Assembly (NCBI GenBank): GCA_016193115.1
Contig: JACPSV010000303.1
Span: 1-6,494, forward strand
Source: Elusimicrobiota bacterium
GTDB taxonomy: Bacteria > Elusimicrobiota > Elusimicrobia > 2-02-FULL-39-32
Reading direction: 5' to 3'
Length of the DNA stretch: 6,494 nucleotides
The notes under the pieces are model-generated. The model was not told where the DNA came from. It searched no databases and saw only the letters and a program-made list of their open reading frames with translations. Position 1 is the stretch's first letter. Each line of letters begins with the position of its first letter. Shown piece after piece: positions 1 through 6,323 of this stretch. A program made the position numbers and the translations under genes.

Positions 1-797
1 AGAGTAAAAAGCATGTCTTCGGAATCCATAGGTTCCGCGGGACAGACAGAGTTAACTTCCTCCATCAAGCGGTGCCACCAGAAATCTCTTTCGGATTGAA
101 GCGGCGCGTGGGTTGGATCTAAAGCGCGGTTGACCACGACCACCTTTTTTACGGACGGACATTCGTTCAACGCGGCGTCCACGTTTTTCTTCAGTTGTAT
201 GACAAAACCTTTGCGATACCCTCCGCTAGCAGTCACAACAACTTTAGCGTCAGCGTCGTTGATACGATCTCGCAAAGCTTCGGAAGAGAATCCGCCGAAC
301 ACTACACTGTGAACCGCTCCAATCCGCGCGCAGGAAAGCAGGGCGATGGCCAGTTCCGGGATCATGGGCATATAGAGGATCACGCGGTCTCCCTTTTTCA
401 CGCCCAACTTTTTCAGGACGTTGGCAAACTTACACACTTCCGTATAGAGTTGGCGATAAGTCAGAGTTTGGGTATCCCCCGGCTCTCCTTCCCAGATAAT
501 GGCGGCTTTATTTTGTGTGGGAGTGCCCAAAAATCTGTCTACACAGTTATAACAAACGTTGATCTTTCCTCCCACGAACCATTTGGCGTAAGGAGGTTTC
601 CATTCCAGGACCTTTTTCCAGGGCTTAAACCAGACCAAACTTTTTGCCTGTTCCGCCCAGAACTTTTCTAAATTCTTGCGCGCGCGAGAATAAATTTTCT
701 TGTCCGCAAGGTTGGCTTGTTTTGTGAAAGATGGTTTCGGTTGGATGATCTGCGAATTTTCAAATAGACCGCCCGAATTCTGTTTTTTACCTGTCAT
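1..797 (-). CDS. acs: Acetyl-coenzyme A synthetase (AMP-forming), N-terminal part, truncated by window edge
   Basis: This enzyme activates acetate with ATP to acetyl-AMP and transfers it to CoA in the cytoplasm. The minus-strand frame reads 265 codons from ATG at 797 and is still open at position 1; the family is about 640-660 residues, so roughly 40% is visible. Residues 36-95 match the ACAS N-terminal domain ([15 protein letters not shown], then [22 protein letters not shown]). Residues 96 onward start the AMP-binding fold, with [20 protein letters not shown] (143-162) and [18 protein letters not shown] (163-179), both diagnostic of Acs. The frame ends at SEDMLFT, just before the expected ATP-binding P-loop. 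The ATG is the only start: an in-frame TAG lies at 810-812, and AGGGG at 807-811 gives a 9-nt Shine-Dalgarno spacing. In the CoA-binding stretch where E. coli has R-x-G-R, this protein has R195-K-G-F198, so the second Arg is replaced. The gene is divergent from panC. Family identity is very secure; the truncated C-terminal half cannot be checked. Confidence 0.96.
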   Translation of the reverse strand, partial: MTGKKQNSGGLFENSQIIQPKPSFTKQANLADKKIYSRARKNLEKFWAEQAKSLVWFKPWKKVLEWKPPYAKWFVGGKINVCYNCVDRFLGTPTQNKAAIIWEGEPGDTQTLTYRQLYTEVCKFANVLKKLGVKKGDRVILYMPMIPELAIALLSCARIGAVHSVVFGGFSSEALRDRINDADAKVVVTASGGYRKGFVIQLKKNVDAALNECPSVKKVVVVNRALDPTHAPLQSERDFWWHRLMEEVNSVCPAEPMDSEDMLFT

Positions 798-806
798 GGT
801 TAATGA

Positions 807-811
807 CCCCT
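807..811 (-). promoter_or_regulatory. Ribosome binding site of acs
   Basis: AGGGG on the minus strand lies 9 nt before the acs ATG at 797. It supports that start, which is also the only possible start before the upstream in-frame stop. Confidence 0.65.
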
Positions 812-840
812 ATAGCGGCTTCCATTCCTGTCGCGCTCGT

Positions 841-847
841 AATTATA
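841..847. repeat. Left direct repeat, probable target-site duplication
   Basis: AATTATA abuts the left end of the palindromic element at 848. The identical 7-mer occurs at 1000-1006 at its right end, sharing one base with the terminal repeat, so the duplication may be 6 bp (ATTATA) or 7 bp. Both sites are AT-rich, which raises the chance of coincidence. Confidence 0.5.
842..847 (-). promoter_or_regulatory. Candidate -10 box of acs
   Basis: The minus strand reads a perfect TATAAT here, 44 nt before the acs start codon, which predicts a leader of about 38 nt. No TTGACA-like -35 sits 16-18 nt upstream; that position reads CCCCGC. The promoter would therefore need an activator or be weak. The hexamer lies exactly in the left copy of the direct repeat flanking the MITE-like element, so the sequence upstream of the -10 belongs to that element. 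Confidence 0.45.
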
Positions 848-883
848 TGTAACCGTTTAGCATAGCGGGGCACGTCGTCCCTG

Positions 884-910
884 TCCGTCATTCCCGCGAA
901 AGCGGGAATC
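884..910 (+). repeat. Inner inverted repeat, left arm (GTCATTCCCGC family)
   Basis: This 27-nt arm is the exact reverse complement of 934-960. It contains its own 8-bp hairpin, ATTCCCGC-GAAA-GCGGGAAT (890-909), with a GNRA-type loop. The core fits the pattern ATTCCC-N8-GGGAAT described for the neisserial dRS3 repeat; related sequences occur as dispersed intergenic repeats in many bacteria. Confidence 0.85.
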
Positions 911-933
911 CAGAACAGTATTTCCGCCGACTA

Positions 934-960
934 GATTCCCGCTTTCGCGGGAATGACGGA
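934..960 (-). repeat. Inner inverted repeat, right arm (GTCATTCCCGC family)
   Basis: This is the perfect inverted copy of 884-910, with the same self-complementary core at 935-954. The pair could form either one long 27-bp hairpin with a 23-nt loop or two small separate hairpins. The GTCATTC ends of both arms point outward. Confidence 0.85.
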
Positions 961-967
961 GAGAGGG

Positions 968-980
968 GCGGGAATGACGG
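968..980 (-). repeat. Partial third copy of the GTCATTCCCGC repeat
   Basis: GCGGGAATGACGG repeats the outer half of the right arm (948-959 region) in the same orientation. It is a 13-nt remnant or a partial duplication inside the MITE-like element. Confidence 0.6.
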
Positions 981-999
981 CCTTGCGCCAAACGCTTAC

Positions 1000-1006
1000 A
1001 ATTATA
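1000..1006. repeat. Right direct repeat, probable target-site duplication
   Basis: AATTATA is identical to 841-847. Its first base is also the last base of the right terminal inverted repeat. Confidence 0.5.
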
Positions 1007-1016
1007 CCTAATTCTT

Positions 1017-1046
1017 TTGATTTCTGAGGGTACAAATAGATACAAT
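1017..1046 (+). promoter_or_regulatory. Candidate promoter of panC-nadB
   Basis: TTGATT (1017-1022) and TACAAT (1041-1046) are separated by 18 nt, matching 4/6 and 5/6 of the sigma70 consensus. Transcription would begin about 1053-1055, essentially at the GTG start of panC. A second weaker candidate is ATGACG (974-979) with TACAAT (997-1002), 17 nt apart; it would start near 1009 and place its -35 inside the MITE-like element. The choice cannot be made from sequence alone. Confidence 0.4.
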
Positions 1047-1054
1047 CAAGTTCT

Positions 1055-1909
1055 GTGCGTGTTTTCTATTCCATACCTGAGACCCGAGCTTTCTTGAAGC
1101 GAATGGGACGAAATAAGCGGATTGGTTTTGTGCCGACGATGGGCGATTTGCATGCCGGACACCTTTCCCTCATTCGCCGGTCTAAGAAGGAAAATGATTC
1201 CACGGTTGTCTCCATATTCGTGAACCCTCTCCAGTTCAATCAAAAAAAGGATTACCAGTCCTATCACCGGGACACGAGAGCGGACTTGTCGGCCTTAAGA
1301 AAAGAAGGTGTAGATATGGTCTTTTTGCCCAGCGATCAAGAATTGTATCCGGATAGGTTTCAAACGACTGTAAATGTGGAAGGTTTGACTCAAGGCCTGT
1401 GCGGCGCTTTCCGGCCAGGCCATTTCCGGGGAGTCGCCACGGTCGTGCTGAAATTGTTCCAAATCGTTCAGCCGGCCAGAGCTTACTTTGGCCAGAAAGA
1501 TTACCAACAACTGAAAGTGATAGAAAAGATGGTTCACGACCTCAATCTCCCCATAGAGATTGTGGCCTGTCCAACGGTTCGGGAAAAAGACGGGCTCGCT
1601 CTCTCTTCCCGCAACCGAAGACTTTCCATTTCGGAACATAAAAGAGCTTCCTCCATCTATGCGACCTTGCGGTCGGTGGCGCTCTTCGCGCAATCACACC
1701 CTGCATCGGCAGTCACTTCCTTGCGCCAACTGTTTTACGAAGGGTTAGACCTTTCTAAAGGGGATCGCGTGGAATATTTTGAGGTCGTCCATCCGGACAC
1801 TCTAACCACTCTAAAAAAAATCCAGACGCCGTTTCTTTTGGCGGCCGCGGTTTGGATTGGCAAGACACGTCTCATTGATAACCTTCTGGTCAACAGGAAT
1901 TCCAAATGA
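1055..1909 (+). CDS. panC: Pantothenate synthetase (pantoate--beta-alanine ligase)
   Basis: PanC condenses pantoate and beta-alanine with ATP, via a pantoyl-adenylate intermediate, to make pantothenate for CoA synthesis; it is cytosolic. The 284-residue product has the usual family length (about 280). Visible motifs are the HIGH-type signature PTMGDLHAGH (27-36, H33 and H36), FVNPLQF (55-61, pantoate-binding Gln60), RPGHFRGVATVV (120-131), YFGQKDYQQL (144-153) and LALSSRN (181-187), which takes the place of the KMSKS loop. The start is GTG at 1055. It aligns with the start of E. coli PanC (M-x3-E/S-x-P-x2-R pattern), and the only upstream in-frame codons run into TAG at 1037-1039. No clear Shine-Dalgarno stands before it; GAGGG at 1026-1030 is too far away. 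The last 4 nt overlap nadB as ATGA. panB and panD are not in the window. Identity is very secure; the start is slightly less so. Confidence 0.97.
   Translation: MRVFYSIPETRAFLKRMGRNKRIGFVPTMGDLHAGHLSLIRRSKKENDSTVVSIFVNPLQFNQKKDYQSYHRDTRADLSALRKEGVDMVFLPSDQELYPDRFQTTVNVEGLTQGLCGAFRPGHFRGVATVVLKLFQIVQPARAYFGQKDYQQLKVIEKMVHDLNLPIEIVACPTVREKDGLALSSRNRRLSISEHKRASSIYATLRSVALFAQSHPASAVTSLRQLFYEGLDLSKGDRVEYFEVVHPDTLTTLKKIQTPFLLAAAVWIGKTRLIDNLLVNRNSK
1895..1898 (+). promoter_or_regulatory. Ribosome binding site of nadB inside the panC end
   Basis: AGGA lies 7 nt before the ATG at 1906 and 10 nt before the second in-frame ATG at 1909, so either start is usable. The site sits within the panC reading frame, consistent with translational coupling. 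Confidence 0.55.
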
Positions 1910-3501
1910 TGGAATCTCAAGTCTTAGTAGTTGGCAGCGGGATTGCCGGATTGGTGTTTGCGTTAAAATCCGCCGAACTCTATTCTGTCAGTTTAGTCAC
2001 AAAACGCAATTTAGAAGAGTCTAACACGAACTATTCTCAAGGGGGAATTGCGGCGGTGGTTTCTCCGGAAGATTCCGTGGAAAATCATGTGCGGGACACG
2101 CTTGTGGCCGGTGCGGGTCTGTGCCAAGAAGAGGTGGTGCGAGCCATCTGCGCGCGAGGACCCGCGCTCATTCGCGAGCTTAAAGAGTGGGGCGTTCCTT
2201 TTGCCCTTTCCACAAAAGGCGAGAACCATTTTGAGTTAGGTTTGGAGGGCGGCCACTCTCAGCGCAGGATCCTGCATGTGGGGGACATCACGGGACGCGC
2301 GGTCGAGAAAATCCTTTGTGAAAGGGTCCGAAACCATCCCAACATCAAAATTTTCGAAAACCATATTGCGATTGATTTGATCACCAAGAAAAAACTGAGC
2401 GGTTACTCCGAGCCGGATCTCTGTTTAGGAGCGTATGTTCTAGACGCAACCAAACAGAAAGTAGAAAAGTTCCTGTCTTCCATGACCGTGTTGGCGACCG
2501 GCGGAGCCGGGAAAGTGTATCTCTACACCACAAATCCGGACGTCGCAACGGGAGATGGGATCGCGATGTCCTATCGAGCCGGCGTCCCTGTGGAGAACTT
2601 GGAATTTGTCCAATTCCATCCCACGTGCTTGTATCACCCTCAAGCCAAATCGTTCTTGATTTCGGAGGCGGTGCGCGGCGAGGGAGGGAAACTCCTTCTT
2701 TCCAATGGAAAGACTTTCATGGAGAAGCATCACTCTTTGAAAGAGCTTGCGCCTCGCGACATCGTGGCGCGGGCCATAGACTACGAGCTAAAAAAGTCCG
2801 GAGAAGAGTGCGTCTACCTGGATATCAGCCATCGCGGCGCGGAGTTTGTAAAGAAGAGGTTTCCCAATCTGGCGGAATCCTGCCAAAAGTTTGGTTTTGA
2901 CATGGCGCATTCGCCTATTCCAGTCGTTCCCGCAGCCCACTATTTTTGCGGCGGTGTTCAGACTGAGCTGGATGGACAGACCACGATCCCCAACCTTTTT
3001 GTGATTGGCGAGTCTGCCTGCACCGGACTGCACGGCGCCAATCGGTTAGCGTCCAACTCTTTGCTGGAAGGTCTTGTCATGGCAGACGCCTGCGCAGGGC
3101 GCATCAGTTCCGTGATTTCCCAACTGCCCGACACGAAATCTCTCTCCGTAACGGACTGGAACCCGGGGAACGCGCGCAATCCGGACGAACAAGTCGTTAT
3201 CGAACAAAACTGGGACGAAATTCGAAGGTTCATGTGGAACTATGTGGGAATCGTGCGCAGCGACAAAAGATTAGAGAGGGCATTGAGACGAATCGAACTT
3301 TTACAGCAAGAGATTCAGGACTACTACTGGAACTTTATCATCACATCGGATCTAATTGAATTAAGAAACATCGCGGTGGTCGCAGAATGCGTTATCCGTT
3401 CCGCCCTTTCCCGCAAGGAATCGCGCGGCCTGCACTACAACTTAGATCACCCCAAAATCGAGAACAGGTTGGGTCTCAGAGAGACACTATTGTCGAAGTA
3501 G
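1906..3501 (+). CDS. nadB: L-aspartate oxidase
   Basis: NadB is an FAD enzyme that oxidises L-aspartate to iminoaspartate, which NadA converts to quinolinate, the first part of de novo NAD synthesis. The 531 residues fit the family (E. coli about 540). The Rossmann FAD motif GSGIAG spans 10-15, followed by NTNYSQGGIAA (40-50). Substrate-site residues expected for NadB rather than succinate dehydrogenase are present: LEGGHSQRRILH (113-124, Glu114), FHPT (237-240, His238), SEAVRGEGG (253-261), APRDIVARAI (282-291, Arg289), PAAHYFCGG (342-350, His345) and GANRLASNSLLE (377-388, Arg380). The C-terminal helical domain ends at NRLGLRETLLSK. The start overlaps the panC stop (ATGA); a second ATG follows at once, so the true protein may be one residue shorter. 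nadA and nadC are not adjacent. panC and nadB each supply a cofactor pathway that draws on aspartate, since beta-alanine is usually aspartate-derived; this is context, not proof of joint regulation. Confidence 0.97.
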   Translation: MMESQVLVVGSGIAGLVFALKSAELYSVSLVTKRNLEESNTNYSQGGIAAVVSPEDSVENHVRDTLVAGAGLCQEEVVRAICARGPALIRELKEWGVPFALSTKGENHFELGLEGGHSQRRILHVGDITGRAVEKILCERVRNHPNIKIFENHIAIDLITKKKLSGYSEPDLCLGAYVLDATKQKVEKFLSSMTVLATGGAGKVYLYTTNPDVATGDGIAMSYRAGVPVENLEFVQFHPTCLYHPQAKSFLISEAVRGEGGKLLLSNGKTFMEKHHSLKELAPRDIVARAIDYELKKSGEECVYLDISHRGAEFVKKRFPNLAESCQKFGFDMAHSPIPVVPAAHYFCGGVQTELDGQTTIPNLFVIGESACTGLHGANRLASNSLLEGLVMADACAGRISSVISQLPDTKSLSVTDWNPGNARNPDEQVVIEQNWDEIRRFMWNYVGIVRSDKRLERALRRIELLQQEIQDYYWNFIITSDLIELRNIAVVAECVIRSALSRKESRGLHYNLDHPKIENRLGLRETLLSK

Positions 3502-3579
3502 AGAAAATGCCTTCGGATAATCTTACTCACACGGCAATTATATCCGGATAAATTTACTTTATCGAGAAGTTTAGAGAGC
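3502..3579. other. Convergent nadB-clpB gap without a strong terminator
   Basis: The 78 bp are AT-rich. The best hairpin is gataaa-tttac-tttatc (3547-3563), six AT-rich pairs with no following U-tract in either direction, so it is a poor intrinsic terminator. A 10-bp perfect palindrome, TATCCGGATA (3541-3550), and two similar stretches 31 nt apart (3512-3527 and 3543-3558, 13 of 16 identical) are also present. No gene is seen. Confidence 0.5.
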
Positions 3580-6216
3580 CTATATTGTCGAAGTGGGAAC
3601 GGCGCTTTGGTTGGAGATTTTTTTGAAAGCGAGGGTTTCTGCGCCTTCCACTCTTTTGGAGGAGACTTCGATGGTGTCGCCTTCTTGAATCTCGTTGGCT
3701 ACGATTCTTTGGGCGAGGGGATCGGCTACAAACTTTTGGATGGCTCTCTTCAATGGGCGCGCTCCGAAAGAAGGATGAAATCCTTCCTTGACTAGGAACC
3801 GTTTGGCGGATTCCGCCAGAATCAAATTCACCTTCTTTTCTTGCAGTCGTCTTTCCAACTGTTTCAAATTCATTTCCACAATCGAGTTCATCTGGTCTGC
3901 CTGAAGGCGGTGGAATATAAGGATCTCGTCAATCCTGTTCAGGAATTCCGGTCGGAAATGCGCTTGCAGGGACTCCATGATTCTTTTTTTCATTTCGGCG
4001 TAGTCTGCAGTTTCCTGAATCCAGTTGGAGCCGATATTGGAACTCATGATGAGAATCGTGTTCCGAAAGTTGACGGTTCTCCCTTGCCCGTCGGTGAGTC
4101 TGCCTTCGTCTAAAATTTGGAGCATGAGGTCAAACACCTCTTTGTGAGCTTTTTCCACTTCGTCAAAGAGGATGACCGCGTAGGGACGCTTGCGAATCGC
4201 TTCCGTCAACTGGCCGCCTTCTTCATAGCCCACATACCCGGGGGGCGCTCCAATCAGGCGAGCGACGGAATGTTTCTCCATGTATTCGCTCATGTCAATT
4301 CTGACCAGATTTTTCTCATCGTCAAACAAAAATTCAGCCACTGCCTTGGCCAGTTCCGTCTTGCCGACTCCGGTGGGACCTAAGAACATGAACGTACCGA
4401 TGGGACGGTTTGGGTCTGTGATTCCTGACCGGGATCTGCGCACCGCGTTGGCGATTGCGGAGATCGCTTCCTCTTGGCCCACCACTCGGTTGTGAAGCCG
4501 CGTTTCCATCTCTTTAAGTTTCTGCATTTCCCCTTCCAGCATGCGCGTAACAGGGATGCCTGTCCAGCGAGCCACGATTTGAGCCACGTCCTGCTCTTCC
4601 ACTTCTTCTTTCAGGAGTTTGCTTTCCTTCTGCGCTGACTGAATTTTCTGGCTTAGGGTCTGCATCTCTTTTTCCAAATTAGGAATGTTTCCGTAGCGAA
4701 TCTCTGCCACGCGTCCCAGATCGCCTTTCCGTTCCGCATCCTTTTCTTCCAGTTTTAAGTTTTCCAGAGTCTCTTTCAGGGTACGGAGCTTATTGATTGC
4801 CGCCTTTTCGTTTTCCCACTGTTGTTTCAAACCGGCGATTTTCTCGTTCAGGACTTTAAGTTCCACGTCAATCTTTTCCACTCTATCCGCATTGGAGGGT
4901 TCCGGTTCCTTTGTGAGGGCTCTTTTTTCTATCTCCAATTGTCTTGCTTTTCTGTCCACCTCATCCAACTCTACGGGCATGGAATCTATCGCCATGCGCA
5001 AACTGGACGCGGCTTCATCAATGAGGTCAATGGCTTTGTCCGGAAGGAATCTGTCAGCAATGTAACGGGAAGAAAGTTTCGCCGCCGCCACCAGAGCCGC
5101 GTCCCGGATGCGAACCCCATGGTGCAGCTCATACTTCTCTTTGAGTCCTCTTAAGATCGAAATGGTATCTTCAATGGAAGGTTCGTTCACGAGAATAGGC
5201 TGGAACCTGCGTTCCAGGGCGGCATCTTTTTCAATATGTTTTCTATATTCGTCAATTGTGGTTGCCCCAATACAGTGCAATTCTCCGCGCGCCAGCATGG
5301 GTTTCAGAAGATTAGAAGCGTCCATGGCTCCTTCGGCGGCTCCGGCTCCGATCAGGGTGTGCATCTCATCAATGAAGAGCACGATCTGCCCGTTAGAGTT
5401 GGCAATCTCTTTTAAGACCGCTTTCAACCTTTCTTCAAAATCGCCGCGAAACTTTGTGCCGGCGATCAGCGCGCCCAAATCCAGACCGATCACACGCTTA
5501 TCTTTGAGGGTTTCCGGTATGTCCCCGGAGACGATTCTTTGGGCAAGCCCCTCCGCGATCGCAGTTTTGCCCACTCCCGGATCCCCAATCAGAACGGGAT
5601 TATTTTTCGTGCGGCGAGCCAGAACCTGAATCACGCGCCGGATCTCCGGATCCCGCCCGATGACCGGATCCAGTTTTCCCCTGCGAGCCAGATCCGTGAG
5701 GTCGCGACCGTACTTCTCTAAAGGTTGATACGTTTCTTCCGGGGAGGGGGAAGTAACCCGCTGGTTTCCGCGCAATGAAATCAAGGCTTTCAGGATGGAG
5801 TCTTTCGAGATTCCCTGTTCCAGAAGGAGTTTAGCGGACTTACTTTTTCTTTCTTCCGCCATCGCGATCAAAAGATGTTCCGTAGAGGTATACTCATCTT
5901 TAAGGTCTCGCGCCGATTTTTCCGCAAGGTTCAAAACGTTCTGGAATTCCGGTGTGATTGCAATTTGGTTTGAGAATTGTGGATTTTGGGATGTCACTTG
6001 CGGAAAACTTTCTAAAATCTTCTGCAATTGGGTCTGAACGGTTGCAGAAGAAACTCCCAACTGTTGCAGAATTTGAGGGATGACGCCTTCCTTCTGTTGG
6101 GTTAAGGAAAGCAAGAGATGTTCCACCGTCAGGGAGGAATGTGAATTTTCCAAAACAATCTCTTGGGCTCTCTGTAAAGCCTCCTGCGCTTTAATCGTAA
6201 GACGATCTAACCGCAT
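3580..6216 (-). CDS. clpB: ATP-dependent chaperone ClpB (protein disaggregase)
   Basis: ClpB is a hexameric cytosolic AAA+ machine that, with DnaK, threads proteins out of aggregates after stress. The 878 residues are full length (family about 850-880). In order: double Clp-N repeat (1-145); NBD1 with Walker A GDPGVGKT (211-218), pore loop GTKFRG (253-258), Walker B with D283/E284 and arginine fingers R336/R337; the coiled-coil middle domain (about 410-540), which separates ClpB from Clp[10 protein letters not shown] (548-556); NBD2 with Walker A GPTGVGKT (613-620), pore loop GAPPGYVGY (656-664, Tyr661), Walker B D685/E686, sensor-1 N727, arginine finger R761 and sensor-2 GARPLKR (818-824). 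All catalytic residues are present, so it should be active. Pore loop 1 carries Phe256 where ClpB usually has Tyr. About 25 residues after the last strand are rich in Ser/Thr and poorly conserved. There is no ClpP-binding IGL/IGF loop evident. The ATG at 6216 matches the family start MRLDRLT. It is transcribed alone under a CIRCE operator. Confidence 0.98.
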   Translation of the reverse strand: MRLDRLTIKAQEALQRAQEIVLENSHSSLTVEHLLLSLTQQKEGVIPQILQQLGVSSATVQTQLQKILESFPQVTSQNPQFSNQIAITPEFQNVLNLAEKSARDLKDEYTSTEHLLIAMAEERKSKSAKLLLEQGISKDSILKALISLRGNQRVTSPSPEETYQPLEKYGRDLTDLARRGKLDPVIGRDPEIRRVIQVLARRTKNNPVLIGDPGVGKTAIAEGLAQRIVSGDIPETLKDKRVIGLDLGALIAGTKFRGDFEERLKAVLKEIANSNGQIVLFIDEMHTLIGAGAAEGAMDASNLLKPMLARGELHCIGATTIDEYRKHIEKDAALERRFQPILVNEPSIEDTISILRGLKEKYELHHGVRIRDAALVAAAKLSSRYIADRFLPDKAIDLIDEAASSLRMAIDSMPVELDEVDRKARQLEIEKRALTKEPEPSNADRVEKIDVELKVLNEKIAGLKQQWENEKAAINKLRTLKETLENLKLEEKDAERKGDLGRVAEIRYGNIPNLEKEMQTLSQKIQSAQKESKLLKEEVEEQDVAQIVARWTGIPVTRMLEGEMQKLKEMETRLHNRVVGQEEAISAIANAVRRSRSGITDPNRPIGTFMFLGPTGVGKTELAKAVAEFLFDDEKNLVRIDMSEYMEKHSVARLIGAPPGYVGYEEGGQLTEAIRKRPYAVILFDEVEKAHKEVFDLMLQILDEGRLTDGQGRTVNFRNTILIMSSNIGSNWIQETADYAEMKKRIMESLQAHFRPEFLNRIDEILIFHRLQADQMNSIVEMNLKQLERRLQEKKVNLILAESAKRFLVKEGFHPSFGARPLKRAIQKFVADPLAQRIVANEIQEGDTIEVSSKRVEGAETLAFKKISNQSAVPTSTI

Positions 6217-6225
6217 GCAAAAAGA

Positions 6226-6231
6226 CCCCCC
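6226..6231 (-). promoter_or_regulatory. Ribosome binding site of clpB
   Basis: GGGGGG on the minus strand sits 9 nt before the clpB ATG. It is the only purine-rich stretch in the leader and resembles the AGGGG used by acs at the same spacing. Confidence 0.55.
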
Positions 6232-6240
6232 AAAAACATA

Positions 6241-6267
6241 CTAGCACTCTAGCCAGTCAAGTGCTAA
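6241..6267 (-). promoter_or_regulatory. CIRCE operator (HrcA-binding site) of clpB
   Basis: On the plus strand the site reads CTAGCACTC (6241-6249), a 9-nt spacer, then AAGTGCTAA (6259-6267). The CIRCE consensus is TTAGCACTC-N9-GAGTGCTAA, so 16 of 18 arm positions match and the spacer is exactly 9. It covers the predicted transcription start and the first ~20 nt of the leader, overlapping the -10 box by two bases, as expected of a repressor site. HrcA usually controls groESL and dnaK; direct control of clpB is known in fewer lineages. hrcA itself is not in the window. Confidence 0.88.
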
Positions 6268-6294
6268 TATAGCACTAAAGCCCACCCCTGTCAA
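6266..6294 (-). promoter_or_regulatory. Sigma70-type promoter of clpB
   Basis: On the minus strand, a perfect TTGACA (6289-6294) is followed after exactly 17 nt by TATATT (6266-6271), 5 of 6 matches to TATAAT. Transcription should start near 6259, giving a leader of about 43 nt that contains the CIRCE element. This points to repression of a strong housekeeping promoter rather than a dedicated heat-shock sigma factor. Confidence 0.8.
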
Positions 6295-6299
6295 GCCCA

Positions 6300-6323
6300 T
6301 CCCTTGCCGTGTCCCTTGCCGTT
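6300..6323 (+). repeat. Short 12-nt tandem duplication
   Basis: TCCCTTGCCGTG (6300-6311) is followed directly by TCCCTTGCCGTT (6312-6323), 11 of 12 identical. The second copy runs into the left arm of the long hairpin that begins at 6320. It lies just upstream of the clpB -35 box and no function is apparent. Confidence 0.6.

Larger units (their letters stand above)
848..1000. mobile_element. MITE-like palindromic element (153 bp) between acs and panC
   Basis: The segment is a nested inverted repeat. Outer arms are TGTAACCGTTTAGC (848-861) and GCCAAACGCTTACA (987-1000), complementary at 12 of 14 positions. Inner arms are 884-910 and 934-960, a perfect 27-nt inverted repeat around a 23-nt centre. 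Outer-to-inner distances are similar on both sides (about 36 and 40 nt). It is flanked by the direct repeat AATTATA. There is no credible ORF: translations through it give only the well-known spurious HSRESGN/SRFRGNDG peptides of such repeats. Small size, terminal inverted repeats, an apparent target duplication and no transposase fit a non-autonomous element mobilised in trans. The mobilising enzyme is unknown, and a hairpin repeat that merely resembles an insertion remains possible. Confidence 0.6.

Noticed and set aside
195..671. Plus-strand 158-codon ORF
   Set aside because: It is fully antisense to acs, whose protein sequence is clearly conserved; it has no recognisable domain.
884..960. 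Shared bidirectional terminator
   Set aside because: The flanking genes acs and panC are divergent, so no transcript ends here, and there are no U-tracts beside the hairpin.
884..980. CRISPR array
   Set aside because: Only two full copies in inverted orientation and one partial copy; there are no regular direct repeats and spacers.
857..1045. Minus-strand 62-codon ORF with RHSRESGN and DSRFRGNDG peptides
   Set aside because: It is the chance translation of the GTCATTCCCGC palindromic repeat, a common false gene in annotations; no start signals or family support.
1295..1693. Minus-strand 132-codon ORF
   Set aside because: It is antisense to panC, with no family resemblance.
5108..5629. Plus-strand 173-codon ORF
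   Set aside because: It is antisense to the conserved NBD1 of clpB and Ser/Pro/Arg-rich, as expected for a shadow frame.
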